A DNA stretch of 64,000 nucleotides from Pycnopodia helianthoides (taxonomy: Eukaryota; Echinodermata; Asteroidea; Forcipulatida; Asteriidae). Within the stretch, counting starts at the first letter, position 1, and each line of letters opens with the position of its first letter. The notes under the pieces are model-generated. The model saw only the letters and a program-made list of their open reading frames with translations, did not search any database and was not told the origin of the DNA. Of this stretch, positions 47,833 to 59,652 are shown piece after piece. Both the position numbers and the translations under genes were made by a program. The stretch spans positions 13,980,931 through 14,044,930 of the forward strand of contig CM063243.1 of assembly GCA_032158295.1 (NCBI GenBank), in the 5' to 3' direction.

Positions 47833-47915
47833 GATACCAGCCCTGGTAGGACGTCAGTATCCGTTGCACTGCACTGACGTCGCGGTGTATGCAATGGAGG
47901 AGTCCAACCTGGGCT
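47833..47915. repeat. Inverse copy of the 27345 repeat
   Basis: GCCCTGGTAGGACGTCAGTA, TCCGTTGCACTG and GGAGGAGTCCAACCTGGGC match the complement of 27345-27420. Confidence 0.8.
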
Positions 47916-48316
47916 AGGGTGATACACACTTGGTGTCAATCAATACCTACTGGTACCTTTACATGTTAATAATGTAGGCCTACTTGAAGAGTTCAAACTC
48001 TCCGTTATCATGGACTTGGCCTATAGTGTCACTGAAAATAAAGACCTTACTCCAAATTGTTTTTGTTTGTTTTTGTTTTGCCCTCAGTGTGCAATCAGCA
48101 AAGTTGGGCATTTCACACAAAAATCTAGGGGCCTATAAATTAAACAAAAAAAACCCCAAAAGCCCACAACAACAGCACGTTATTATAAGAAAAAACTCAA
48201 ACAATACACAAACACAGAAAACAACAGGGACACAAGATTTACAAACTAGACAATGCTTACTGGATATCTAGAGTAGATGCTACAAATATTTGAAATGATG
48301 TACATAACATTTCTCA

Positions 48317-48412
48317 CAGAGGCAAATGAGGCAATTGCCTCCATGCCCCTGTTCATTCATTGCCTTGGTGCTCCTTGGTATGTTCCAGTACAAATTTAAG
48401 TTTACCTCATTG
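48317..48412. repeat. Interspersed repeat, AGGCAATTGCCT family
   Basis: CACAGAGGCAAATGAGGCAA, TTGCCTCCATGCCCCTG, CATTGCCTTGGTGC, ATGTTCCAGTACAAATTTAA. Relatives lie at 59168-59290, 60850-61017 and 62990-63120. Confidence 0.82.
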
Positions 48413-49597
48413 CGGTACCGTATCTATCTTGCTCTGACAAGTATACAGCCTGTGTACGTCTTATTGAAAATACGTGTTTTCGCCAGATTAGCGAGAGAGT
48501 TATTGTTAATAAACCAAAACAAACATGATCTCTACAACTTAGAGACACGATTAATTTTGCAAAATTTGTCATTCTGATTTAAGCATGGGAATTTGTTCTG
48601 TGATTTTGAACATAATCAAAGCACCTTACTTTATTATTGTCCATGTTCATCAGGCCCTTTTAAACATTTGTGAAACCATCTCAACTCCTTAGGAGTATCC
48701 AGCACCGGTAATCAAATGGACACAGGGGTTGCACCATTTAAGTAAAACCATTCTCATTTATCAGGCTGTCACCATCTTTGTGAAAAACCCCTGTGGGCAA
48801 AAATGTGAACTTATGTACAGATCTTTGAAATGGAACCAAGCAAATTATCCTTCCAGCCTCAGTTTCCTTTGAAAAACACATAGTGTTTAATTGAATGAAA
48901 GAGAGAAAGCTGAAAGCTGCGTCATGCTTGGTAAAGGTCTATAACCCATGTTATTGTAAAGAAAGTATATCAAAGTACGTCGTCGCCTGCGGCACACAGT
49001 ACACCCTACAGTTGGTATTTGAAGTCTGGAATTTGCAGTGGGATTGAACAATATATACTTGAGCCTGAGGGAGCTTGTAGACTACACATGTTTCATAATC
49101 ATAGGAATTGCTTCCAGCACCTTTCCCTCTCAAGTTTCAGTAACCAGAACCACAACCCGTTCATGACATCCTGCTCAAATCCCCTTAGTCCACAAGTAAA
49201 GTCACTCTGTTGTGTACCCTTTACGCATAAATAGTACTCTGCCGTTTATACAACAACATGGTATTACTGTTGGGGATCACCCTTTGCACTACCCTGGCGC
49301 ACACGGTCTAGTAAAAGCTACTTCTAAACTTGCCCTGTGGGCTACCCTAGACACTGTGCAACCCTCTTGTGTAGAACGCTGATATTTCAAGTAGGTGTTC
49401 TAAATTTTAATTGTAATGATCCTATTAAATAAGGTAAGTATTTGTATAGTTGTTTTCAAGTTTTACATGAATCAAACCTCAGAAGTCTGCATTTAATGCG
49501 CCCTCTAAAGGGCATGTTTTTATGATCTGTAAGTGCATAGTTTCGCGGTAAACATTGTCATGAGGTTTGGCCCTACTTGGTTATCAATAATTTTGAC
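48413..49597. other. Intergenic or intron, nothing recognised
   Basis: No exon signal or repeat structure that I can support. Confidence 0.4.
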
Positions 49598-49980
49598 TTA
49601 AAGGACTATTACAGAATTGGTTTTTGATAACAAAACAGTTGCTGGCAGTGTAAGCACTTTATGTAATCCACCATATACATAAACTGACAAACCTGTAGAA
49701 GTTTGAGATCGATCGGCCATCTGGGTCACGAGAAAATAGTGAAAAACCGATTACACATTTGCATGAAATCATACAGATTCAACAAATGAATAAAACGCTC
49801 ACTGAGCGATAAACTCCAATCAGAAAATTAGTTTTTTCATTTCTCATCAAATATGGCATTTCAGACAGAAATATTTCAAGGCATGTTTTCTACTATCAAC
49901 ATCAAGTTTTATGTTACATCTGTGATCAAAAAGTATATTTTACAAGTTTTTTTCTTACCAATTCTGTAATGTTCCTTTAA
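49598..49980 (+). mobile_element. TTAA-flanked MITE, copy 4
   Basis: Near full length with both TTAA edges. The left end is slightly diverged (TTAAAGGACTATTACAGAAT). Confidence 0.93.
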
Positions 49981-50214
49981 ATGCGTGTACCGTTTTTGAC
50001 ATAAAATTGTCTTTTAGTTTCTGTAAGGCTGTACTGGTTGAAAAGAAGGAAACCCCCCCCCCCCAATTTTTTTTAAAAATAAACCAACAAAAACAAAACC
50101 CAAGTATATCGTACTTTCCACCTAAAGTGCTGTTGTCTTTATGAATATAGATCTAAGGCCCAGTTCAATTTTCAGAATAAAACCTGTTCTAGTGCTCTCT
50201 AAAATGAGATTTTC

Positions 50215-50560
50215 TAGCAGTCGTGGCTGAGCGGTCTAGTGGCTGAGCGGTCTACTGGCTGACAGTCTAGAGAACCAGACTCAAGTTCTGGTGGTATGGG
50301 TTTGGATCCCGGTCTTGACACTTGTGTCTTTTCGAGCAAGAAGCTTTACTATGTAATTGGTTCTCCTCACCCAGGGGTTCATGTATAAATGGGTACGTGC
50401 AAGGGTAGAGGTTGATATTGTGTTTGAAAAAGCTTTTGCATCGCCACGGCAGCCCAGGGCTGTATACTCCCCAGGGAGCTGAGAAAATTTACAGGAATGT
50501 TATTGGCCCAATGACCAGGGCACTAATGTGAAAGCGCATTGACACGTTATTGTAAAATAA
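50215..50560 (+). mobile_element. tRNA-Leu-derived SINE with a second body type
   Basis: The head GTCGTGGCTGAGCGG is partly duplicated (GTGGCTGAGCGGTCTA occurs twice). Then come CCAGACTCAAGTTCTGG, a typical tRNA-Leu(CAA) anticodon arm, and GGTTTGGATCCCGG. The body is shared with 4275-4570 (TGTATACTCCCCAGGGAGCT, AATGTTATTGGCC), unlike the 28.8 kb body. Confidence 0.88.
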
Positions 50561-52098
50561 ATTTTATTATCTTTATATTGTATATTAAAAATAGTTTTTA
50601 TTATCCTATTACATTGTGTTTCCGAGAAATGTATTTAGTACACCCCAGGGCTATGAACCCAGATTTGCATGTACATGTAGCTTTAGAAAAATGTATATAG
50701 TACGAAGAGCCACTCATTGTGTTGAGTAGTTTTTGTTACCATTTTAAGGTTTTTGTTTTTCAAAGAGAAAAGCCATCTACTACAAATACAAAACAGATGA
50801 AGTGTCAACTCCCAATAGTATCAAGTTCAATACTCACTCTGAAAAGCAAATATTCGTTAACAATATGAGAGACTTTATATGCCTGTTATTATAAGCAAAT
50901 TGCATGACAAAGTCACTTTCGGTGACTCAACATTTGTTTCGCCGTTTTATTTCATAACAGAAAACAGTCATGAACAGAGGTGTATAAATGGTCCGTAAAG
51001 GTTGAGATAGTCAAAATTATACGTACTCAAAGTAAAAGACACCCCCAACAAATCCCATTAAATGCTCCTGAACACCACTACAGGATTTTGACCAATGAAC
51101 TTGCAAGTGCCCCCAACATTCCTTGCTGTAAGTGAAGATGAGTAGATGAGCAGTGAAGTAAAAGTGAAGACGAGGATACTGTTCGAAACGTCCAGACCAC
51201 AACTCGTTTTCAGAGCCAACACTCTTCTTAAAGAGATTTACACATGGTTCAAGGAAGTTATTAGTTACTTCCTATTCCTATACTACATACCAAATTCTAG
51301 TGATCAATGGGCCTAAAATGTTATATTTGAAAGGGGCAAGGCCATTTTCACTTTGCATTGGACCTCCCTGGTAAATTTGGGGAGTCTTTGGGAATATTTT
51401 GAAGGAGGGGCGGCCATAGAAGCCACTGCCTCTCCAGCCTCTCTGTAATTCCAGAAAGGGAATCCAGACCTGAGGTTAGTACATGTATGCCTGCCCTCAG
51501 CATTCTCATTATCAACTTGCATACATAATACAGTAATTTAGATTCAGAAACTGCCTGGAAATTTCATCTAGCATCCCTGGTATAAACAAACAGTAAAAAA
51601 AACGGAACTTCCATTAAGTGAAGGGTTTGTAGATGGCCAGTCACTTTACGTATTAATCAAATACAGGTTGGGTCCACACTCTAATTCTTTCTCTGTGTAT
51701 GGTGCATGATTTAATAAACATGTGCAAAGCTGTAGACCTTTTAAGCTGGTGCTAACCTTGCTGTGTGTTTAATACAATTACTTCCAAGTGGTAGCTCTCT
51801 ACATGTTTGTTCCTTCCTCCATGGCTTGTTGAGGTTGGATATAGAAACATAATTTAGTCTATGCCAGGGGTGGAGCCAAGGATTCAAAAAGTGGGCATGT
51901 GATTAAATAGTCTTTGGGGCAAGGCCTTTGCGCTTAGTTTTCCCCCATGATTTTCCACGCGAGAGGGTGCTATCATACATGAGCCACTCTTACAACACGA
52001 ACCGCCTCATGTTGTACTTGAGCGACTTGTGGATGATAGCGCCCTCTCATTGGGAAAACAGTGTGGCAAAACAAAACGAGAAGGTCTTGCACCTAGTG
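50561..52098. other. Intergenic or intron with a small foldback
   Basis: At 51958-52054, GAGAGGGTGCTATCAT pairs with ATGATAGCGCCCTCTC. 51330-51490 has words of the 47.6 kb repeat (AAGGGGCAAGGCCATTTTC). No supported exon. Confidence 0.5.
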
Positions 52099-52492
52099 AT
52101 TAACATTACAGAATTGGTAAGAAAAAAACTTGTAAAATATACTTTTTTATCACAGATTTACATAAAACTTACACGGTCTAATGATGATGATAGTAGAAAA
52201 CATCCCTAGAAATATTTCTGTCTGAAATGCCATATTTGATGAGAAATGAATAAACTAATTTTCCGATTGGAGTTTATCGCTCAGTGAGCATTTTGTTCAT
52301 TTGTTGAATCTATATGATTTCATGCAAATGTGTAATCGGTTTTTTCACTATTTTCTCGTGACCCAGATGGCCGATCGATCTCAAACTTGTACAGGTTTGT
52401 CAGTTTATAATGTATATGGTGGATTACATAAAGTGCTTACACTGCCAGCAACTGTTATGTTAGCAAAAACCAATTCTGTAATGTTCCTTTAA
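52099..52492 (-). mobile_element. TTAA-flanked MITE, copy 5
   Basis: Same orientation as copy 1. The left end lost a few bases (GATTAACATTACAGAATTGG). The right end is intact, with GTAATGTTCCTTTAA. Confidence 0.9.
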
Positions 52493-52997
52493 GGGGACGG
52501 AGCACATGGTCAATTGGTGTGGTGAATAAGAATTGTTGACGGAAGACATAGCTATGGTGTTCGATTGATCCCTTCTCCTCTTTTACTGTTTGTGAATTCA
52601 TCTGAGTATTCCTTGATTTATTATTTTGTGTTTCCCCACTGGAATTTGCACATTGTACTGTGTATTACAGAATATGACTCGTCAGTTTTTTAAATCATGC
52701 TCAGTATAAACTTCATTTTTAATTGCATTTTTTGTCTTTCTCCATAACTTGTTTTTTTTTAAGGCTTCCACTAATCAATAGACCGTGCAAGTCTTGCGCG
52801 TATTCAAATTTCCAGGACCATTGTGGTCCCAACCATAAGGAGTTTTATGTAGGCAAGATTTTGTTTTGTCAATTATTTTACTTTACTAGCTATAAAAATT
52901 GTATATGTTGCTGGGAATGTAATACTAATGACTAAACAATTTGAAAGTAAAATAAATTAAACAAAATAACAAAGTTTGTGAATGGATTTGACATTTT

Positions 52998-53275
52998 CGA
53001 TGAAAATATCGTGACAGTTTTTTTGCTGTTTTCTCAACTACAGTAGTAGACACTGTATTCAGCTGAAACTTTCACAGGTGACTTATATTGGACATATCTT
53101 TTATTGACAATTCGGCCTTTAAATCAGCATTATGTTGAAAAAACAAACAATCTATGATCCTACCTTTTAATGATATTTTGATTAAATAGGTTTGTCTGTA
53201 TTGACCTATGAGGGTGGTTTCGTTTACTTTTCAGAGTCTTCATATTGGACAAATTATTGTGCATTATCCCTTTAA
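52998..53275. mobile_element. Repeat related to 14590-14745, inverse orientation
   Basis: TTGCTGTTTTCTCAACTACA, GTAGACACTGTATTCAGCTG, AAACTTTCACAGGTGAC and ATCTATGATCCTACCTTTTAA match the complement of the 14.6 kb repeat. An adjacent stretch ends ATTATCCCTTTAA. Confidence 0.65.
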
Positions 53276-53702
53276 TTTAGGTGAATGTATTTATTTCAGT
53301 GTCTTGATATGTAATTCAATTGTTATTGATTTAAGTTATTTGTGTCTTCTGGTATAAATCAATCAGGTACATTACACAGTCATGTAACATACATTTTTTT
53401 GTATTTAACATTGTAAGAAATGTAATGGAAGAATTTTTACTTGAATGAAGTTAAAATTTTATATTGCATTCTCCAGTTTTTTAAAATTTATTTTTGATTC
53501 TTTTATAACACACTCATAAATAAAATACAACTGGTCCTGTGGTCCAAGATGTTCACAACCGACCAAAAACTAGTATCAGAAACACTTATTAGGGAATTTA
53601 TGTATTTATTTTGGTGGGTAATGTGTATTAATTTGATCATTTAAGTGTTAGTTATACCATTGATAATGATCAGTGTTATATCTTTGTACTTATTTTCTAC
53701 AG

Positions 53703-53756
53703 GCCCAGGTCAAGTTCTTCCAGTAGTGAGTCATGGCCTGGCTCTCTCAATTCCAG
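53703..53756 (+). CDS. Candidate internal exon, serine-rich, 54 bp
   Basis: A good acceptor (TTTTCTACAG) and donor (CCAG|GTAAAG) bound 54 bases. In phase 2 it reads PRSSSSSSESWPGSLNS; another frame (PGQVLPVVSHGLALSIP) is also open. It lies in otherwise AT-rich intron-like sequence. The gene is not recognised; further exons may lie to the right of the window. Confidence 0.4.
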
Positions 53757-54410
53757 GTAAAGTTTGTGTATTATTTCATTTAGTCATCACCATTGAAAAA
53801 CCACGTAGACAGTAAACAATTATCGGAGGCTAAATTTACATATTGGTCAGTGGTTGTGTTACACACTGGTAGAAAAGTGGCCATCCAATCTTTGACTTTC
53901 TAAAACTGACCAGAACTCGACTGATTTTAACCTGTATCAAGCAACTTCAGTCATGAATTAAGGTTGTATCTCTGCAATCAAGAATCTATGAAGTTATATC
54001 ATGGTTTTCTCCGTGCACAAGCTAGCGTATTGGGCCGATAGGCACAAATTGCGGGTCGATTCATGTGAATTGCGGCCGATACTTGGGGGGGGGGCGACAT
54101 CAGATCAAATTCACAAAAACCATGAAGATAAAACCATTTAAAATGCCCCAGATTGCACAGTAGGGCTTTTAAAACCAAAGATAAACACCAAGTAAAAAAA
54201 CAACTCTGAGGACCTTGTTCAATTCAGAGAGCTTAAATGTTTAACTTCAAAAAATTGGGGTCCAGAATGCCCCCCAGTTTTGAAAAAAAATCTGGGGAGA
54301 ACCCTTTAACTTTTTTTTAGCCCGTCCTTTTCTTTTAAATGATATAGTTTGTGATGATTGCATGGTTTCTTCCAGTCATTGACTTCAAATGTGTGTACAT
54401 TACATATTAA
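53757..54410. other. Intron-like, nothing recognised
   Basis: A poly-G run is at 54085-54094. No exon signal. Confidence 0.4.
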
Positions 54411-54758
54411 TATACCTCATACATATTCATGACCGAGAGTCGAATTCTCACTGGTCCATTCAACATCACGTGCCAGACGCTATATTTGCTGTTTACCAAG
54501 CGCGCACGCGAGTATTCACGCACATGGTAAATGCGCATGACAAGTAGACTGTCGCCCGGACAGCCCGGGCGACAGTCTACTTGTCATGCGCTTTACGATC
54601 GTGGAACTGTTCACCGGGTGTTGTCCGCATGCGCGAACATCGCTCTAGCGACATCCAACACGTGAAAAACTTATCCTAGATGCAATTTATCATTTCACAG
54701 TCGTCATTTTCCCCTTGGTCCTAATATTGTACCGGTAACTGAATATGTATGAGGTATA
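54411..54758. mobile_element. TA-flanked MITE with a central perfect palindrome
   Basis: The edges TATACCTCATACATATTCA and TGAATATGTATGAGGTATA are perfectly inverted. At the centre, 54533-54559 and 54565-54591 are 27-bp perfectly complementary arms (GCGCATGACAAGTAGACTG...) around a 5-base loop. TA edges suit a Tc1/mariner-type element. Confidence 0.92.
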
Positions 54759-54765
54759 GTAAAAC

Positions 54766-54928
54766 AAATATAACATGGTTTATTTCGATTGATCAGTCGA
54801 TAATAGCTCCCTCGGTATTGGAAGTTGACAAACTAGTTCCCTCGGCTTCGCCTCGGGAACTAGTTTGTCAACTTCCAATACCTCGGGGAGCTAATATCGA
54901 CTGTTCACCCTCAAACCATGTTATATTT
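54766..54928. mobile_element. Large foldback, 163 bp
   Basis: AAATATAACATGGTT (54766-54780) mirrors AACCATGTTATATTT at the right edge. The inner arms (54795-54841 against 54855-54902; AACTAGTTCCC / GGGAACTAGTT) are nearly perfect around a TCGGCTTCGCCTC centre. It lies eight bases from the preceding MITE. Confidence 0.9.
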
Positions 54929-55923
54929 GTATATTGATTGAAAGTTTTGGTATAGACTTGGGTAGCAAATTTAATACCAACAGACTTCAGGATTTTCCGC
55001 ATCGCGGTGAACACGGACGGAATTGCGGAAATTGGTGTAGAACACAAAAACGATCAAATTTCAAGGAATAAAATAAAAATCAGAATTCAACAGAAATCGA
55101 AATACTGTATTCAAATAATGACTTAAACAAAATCGAGAGCAAACAAATACAACATTCTACAAACTCAAAATCCTTCAAATTCTGGCGATAAAGTCCATCT
55201 AGTCTTGATACTTGCGAGATTTAATGTGGCTGCGATCGTTCATTTCAGTACAAACGTTAAAACACGCATGCACATTATTACAACAATACGTAGGCGACTG
55301 GAGAAACACATTACTCGAACTTCCAGGGTTGGGAAGACGTGGCAGGGGTGGAGTCTAATCTCAACCTTGTTCCGGATATATTTCATGAAAAATGATAACT
55401 TCGTACTCATAAACACATCACATTCGCAGCACAATTTTTTCCCGATGTGCTTCGTCGACCGATCGTTAAATCACGAAGATTTCATTGCAAAAGAAGTGCT
55501 ATACAACCGATCCTTAAATCACGAATCCATGAAAATAGTTGTTGATGAAAAAATGTATTATTTTAAGGGCAGAAATTAGGGAATAAGATCGTTCAAAAAC
55601 GCAAGTTTGCAAACTTTTTTTTTTTTTTTAAATCATCAAAAATTTCATTCATTTTACATACGGGCAAGTGAAAAACTTAGTTCCAGTGTGTTACAATGAC
55701 CAAACGGAAGGCAAGTAGGTAGTTGTGTCATATTTTTTTGTGTTTTTTCACCTCGAATTAACACCATTGTTATCACCGAAATGGTTAAAAGATAACACTG
55801 GTAAAAAACGGAATTCAGAGTTTTAGAAAACAGAATTCAGTAAATTACATCACGGAAAATTCTGACGTCTGTACCAAGCTTTGTGACTTTGACCAATTAC
55901 TTGTAAATGGTCTATTAAATGAC
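54929..55923. other. Intergenic or intron, no gene supported
   Basis: A 124-residue open frame (55205-55579, +) contains a short self-repeat (CGATCSTTAAATCACGAA twice) and has no family signature; not called. Poly-T at 55616-55629. Confidence 0.45.
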
Positions 55924-56020
55924 ATTTTATTATTGATGCTTGCAGTAGCATTATTGATGCTTGCAATAGCATTATTGATGCTTGCAATAGCATTATTGAT
56001 GCTTGCAATAGCATTACTAT
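55924..56020. repeat. 21-bp tandem repeat, about 4.5 units
   Basis: CATTATTGATGCTTGCAATAG repeated with one variant. The period is a multiple of 3, so frames on both strands stay open. Confidence 0.95.
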
Positions 56021-56391
56021 TTGACATTATTGTTAAAGCAAGTTTGTGTCATCACGCAGGCCGGGCACTTTTGTCTGCAAATGTCTTTCATTCAAATGAG
56101 TTTTTGTTGACAATTCACTCTTGGTTTCAGCTCATTATAAAGAGTGAATACATTTCTTCAAAATATTATTATCGAAATCAATTTGCAGATTTCAATGGTG
56201 CTTTTCTCATATAAGTTTTTTGTAGTTTTTTGTTATCATACATGTGTATGTAATTCTACTAGGAGTTGTTTATTTCAGTGGGCCTGCTTTTGTGGCTTAA
56301 GTGGCTTTACTGTGTACCATTTTTGTTTTTCAATGGGTGACAACAGCAATGAGATGACCCCATCGGTAGTACCCTTTTAGTGATGTATTTT

Positions 56392-56549
56392 CAGGCACTA
56401 CATGTAGCCGGTACCCCTTTGCCACCAGATCACACTGCCTGTACTAGCTGGTACTATTATTGTAAAAATGGTATGATATCAGTTACGCATGCCTGCCCAA
56501 TTACCTCCAAAGCAGGTGCCTCCACAATTACATACAGAATTCTCTACAG
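56392..56549 (+). CDS. Possible exon with a chitin-binding (CBM14-like) half-domain
   Basis: After GTATTTTCAG the frame reads ALHVAGTPLPPDHTACTSW, YYYCKNGMISVTHACPI and on to YREV. C-x6-C-x10-CP with YYYC and NG resembles the core of peritrophin/CBM14 chitin-binding domains. A donor-like GGGAG|GTATAC follows. The remaining cysteines of the domain are not seen in this frame, so it may be a partial domain, a decayed copy, or chance. Confidence 0.22.
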
Positions 56550-56878
56550 GGAGGTATACTTGCATGACTTGTGGGATCTGGGTCGGGTTTACGGGAGTCC
56601 ATGTCTATTTTTCCTGTTCCAATGAAATGCACGTTTTTTTTAAGGAATTGGACTTGGTGTGTTACCGTGACAGGAAATGGTGTGTTGCATGGTTGGACTG
56701 TCTGCACCAGGAATCTCACGTTATCAATTAGCTATTGGATTTCACGTCCTGTTAACCATACTGTAATATCATTTGGTGATTTATTTTTTATTTTTTATTT
56801 TGTTTAGCTTGACTAATGCATGTAATAATTAAAATGTTGACACAAAATTTGTTGCCGAGTTACACAGTTATGCTTTAC

Positions 56879-57250
56879 TTAAAAGGCACAGTACACGTTT
56901 GGTAATGACTCTGAAAATCAATGGCAATAAAAACTTACTTGGTAAGAAGTACAGCAGCTTTGGGTAGTATAATGAATTTTGAGAAACTTTTAACTTCGAA
57001 GTACTATGGTTATGGAAAAAATATATCACTTTTTATTCCCAAAAAATTTGAATCTGAGAAGTGTTTCTGTCAGACTGTGTATTCCTATGGGAAATATTCT
57101 TCCTGCATGGAAATATTCGCTCCGGTTATTCGGTGATATCTCAAAAACGCGACCACCTTTTGAAGTGAAATTTTCACAGGTTAGTTTTATTGTATGTACC
57201 TACATTTATATAGGATTAACACAGTCAGTAGGCTCCAATTACCAAACATA
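56879..57250 (+). mobile_element. TTAAAGGCACAGTACAC MITE, right end decayed
   Basis: Very similar to 916-1250 through AGGCTCCAATTACCAAAC, then diverges (ATATGCAGCACC). It carries an extra internal segment (CGGTGATATCTCAAAAACGC) missing from the 916 copy. Confidence 0.88.
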
Positions 57251-57589
57251 TGCAGCACCACATTACTGTGGGTTTTGTTGGGTTGTTCAACATCCTTCCA
57301 TTTCCTGTCAGTCAGTCAAGAACACCCACACTCGGCTTTCCTTTGGTTTTATCTAAACAATAACTTTGTTCATAATTCTAATTATAAAACCTAACGTACA
57401 GTTGGTGTACACTGTACTGTACATGAGGATACAGTGTAAATTTGGTTGACCGAACACATGGGACGATGCTGATGTTCTGTTATTCCACATATAGTTTTAT
57501 TACTTTTCATTTCCCTTTACAAGTCATACATATCTGACAGTTTCTTATTTCATCTAGACAATGATAAAGATAGATATGATAGTCTGATA
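57251..57589. other. Intergenic or intron, nothing recognised
   Basis: TACAGTTGGTGTACACTGTA forms a small imperfect palindrome near 57398. Nothing else noted. Confidence 0.4.
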
Positions 57590-57880
57590 GATATTGCAAC
57601 GTTACATCCCAAGTTTTTGCCAACCAAGGTTGGAAAACTATGGGAAGCCATAAATGCAAAACTAAAACAGAGAGCCACAGTTTGTAACAATGTTACACAA
57701 AATATTCAAAGATAGCATTGATTTTGTTTGAAACAAGGCAACCAACCGTGGGATGTATTATGTTTTAACTGAAAGTTTGCAGAGATGTTGAATTTGATCA
57801 CAACATCTGTTAAGACGATTGAATGTTTTGCTAACATTCACCGTTTATGCCAACCAGTGCGGTTTGTTAAATTAATTGTA
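57590..57880 (+). mobile_element. Unclassified interspersed repeat, inverse copy of 11668-11945
   Basis: See 11668. This copy has AAGGTTGGAAAACTATGGG, ACAGTTTGTAACAATGTTAC and GAATGTTTTGCTAACATTC (itself a hairpin). Confidence 0.75.
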
Positions 57881-59167
57881 GAAAGGTCTATAACAGGTGG
57901 CACTTTAAGACTAACTAATTATATAAAAATATAAAAAATAACAAAATAAAACCAGCATTAGCGTTCATAGCAACAATTTCTTCATCAGATGCAATGAACT
58001 ATTATTTCAACTGTTGAGTGCAAGACTACTTTTTCTATCTGTATTGTAACATTTGTGCGAATGTCAGGAGGACAAACATGGCTGCCTCATGATAAAGGTC
58101 TATATGTATTGTATTTAAATTAAGAACCCTTTATACAAACCAAGACACGCTAATATACCAAGTACAGTTGTGTACATCACATATGTACATATTTACATTG
58201 AATAATTGCCAATTTTCTGTGTGCCCAGATTGTGTTGTTACAGCATTTTTATTACCAATAGCGACACAAAAAATTGCTCGTATAAAAGAGTGAAGGTTAT
58301 TCACAATTTCAGTATGCATGAATTTGTGCATAGTGAACACAAATTGATTCAGATGGCCTACATGATGACAACTCTAATTTTCAAAGACTTTTTGTTGTAA
58401 TAACCTAATAGTTTAGAGTAATAATTAAATAATGGCAAATTTGGGTCAGTGTCAAATGTGACATATATTGAATAAATTACTGATAAAAAAATCTACCCTC
58501 ACAATTTCTTTTAAATAGCAATAACAACAACATGTAGGGTAACATAACACATTTTACACGACAAGTCTATATTGTACAAGTAATGTATTGTGTTTAGATT
58601 TCACCCAGTTGCGGGTCAGCACTGTTTTTTTTTTTATTTAGTTACTGGCCATTATTACCTGAACTTTTGGTTTATGTACTGCAAAATTCTTTTCAGTTTG
58701 ATATTTACAGTAGAATTATTTTAATCCTGTTTTTGTAAGTGATCTGGATTTTTCATATTTTTCAACCTGTAAAGGTGCCTACTAAAAAAAATAATGTTGG
58801 CGGTGTTTTGCAAACTTTGTTGGTGCAGTGCCAAAGTCATCCCCAAATTGGCGGAGCCACTTTGCTGGAACTCCCCAGGACTCCTTGGAATGTTTACAAA
58901 AACTCTGCATGGCAATTTTTTTCTGCTAATATCTGCCCCTGAAAGTACAATTTTTTTAAATTATAAACGATCCTTGAAAATAGGTCCTTTCTCACACAGA
59001 GGCCATATTTATCAAATTTCCTGCAGGCAGTAATGAGTATCTGTTACTGAAAAGGGTGAAGATTAAATTTGTTCTGAAATCTGGTTTGTTGGTGTGAAAG
59101 AAGAACAACATGTTGTTACTTACTATGAAAATGTTTTTTTTTCTGAATCAAGATCAGGCCAGATACC
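57881..59167. other. Intergenic or intron, nothing recognised
   Basis: AT-rich, with poly-T at about 58627-58637. No exon signal. Confidence 0.45.
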
Positions 59168-59290
59168 TCACAGAGGCAAGGGGGGGGGATTGCCTAAATG
59201 CCCCTGGTCATTGCCTTGATGCCTCTTGAAATGTTCCGGTTCAAATTTTAACTTCCTCATAGAGGTCCCCCTTGTAAAGATAAAACTGCC
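59168..59290. repeat. AGGCAATTGCCT-family repeat
   Basis: CTCACAGAGGCAAG, CCCCTGGTCATTGCCTTGAT, GAAATGTTCCGGTTCAAATT. Interrupted by a poly-G run. Confidence 0.78.
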
Positions 59291-59549
59291 ATTCTCAGTT
59301 TGGCTGTATATAAGAACAAAGTATCAGGGCTTTTAAAGATGAAAAAGCATTTTTGTAAGAATATTTTTCAAAATGCCACTTTTCCAGTAACTTTTGTTCA
59401 CTCAAAACATTTTTGGAAGTAATTTTTGTATGAAATACGTAAAAATATGTTTTTTTTAAATACCAAGTAGTTAAACAAAGCTACATTTTTGACATGCAGA
59501 ACTTAGTGAAATGTAGCACAAGGATGCCCACTCCTCTAGAACCTATCCC

Positions 59550-59652
59550 GGGTCCCAATTTCATGGCTCTGCTTTTAATACCGCAGAATTCTGGGCTTAC
59601 GGCCCAAAGAATTATGCGCTTTACAGGGCAGAATTCCGCGGTAAGCAGAGCG
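59550..59652. mobile_element. Foldback element, GGGTCCCAATTTCATGG edge
   Basis: GCTCTGCTTTTAATACCGCAG pairs loosely with GCGGTAAGCAGAGC; CAGAATTCTG and CAGAATTCCG words lie inside. A shorter, diverged member of the GGGCCCAATTTCATA group. Confidence 0.65.

Noticed and set aside
55205..55579. 124-residue plus-strand frame
   Set aside because: No family signature, AT-rich composition, a short nucleotide self-repeat inside, and no splice context.
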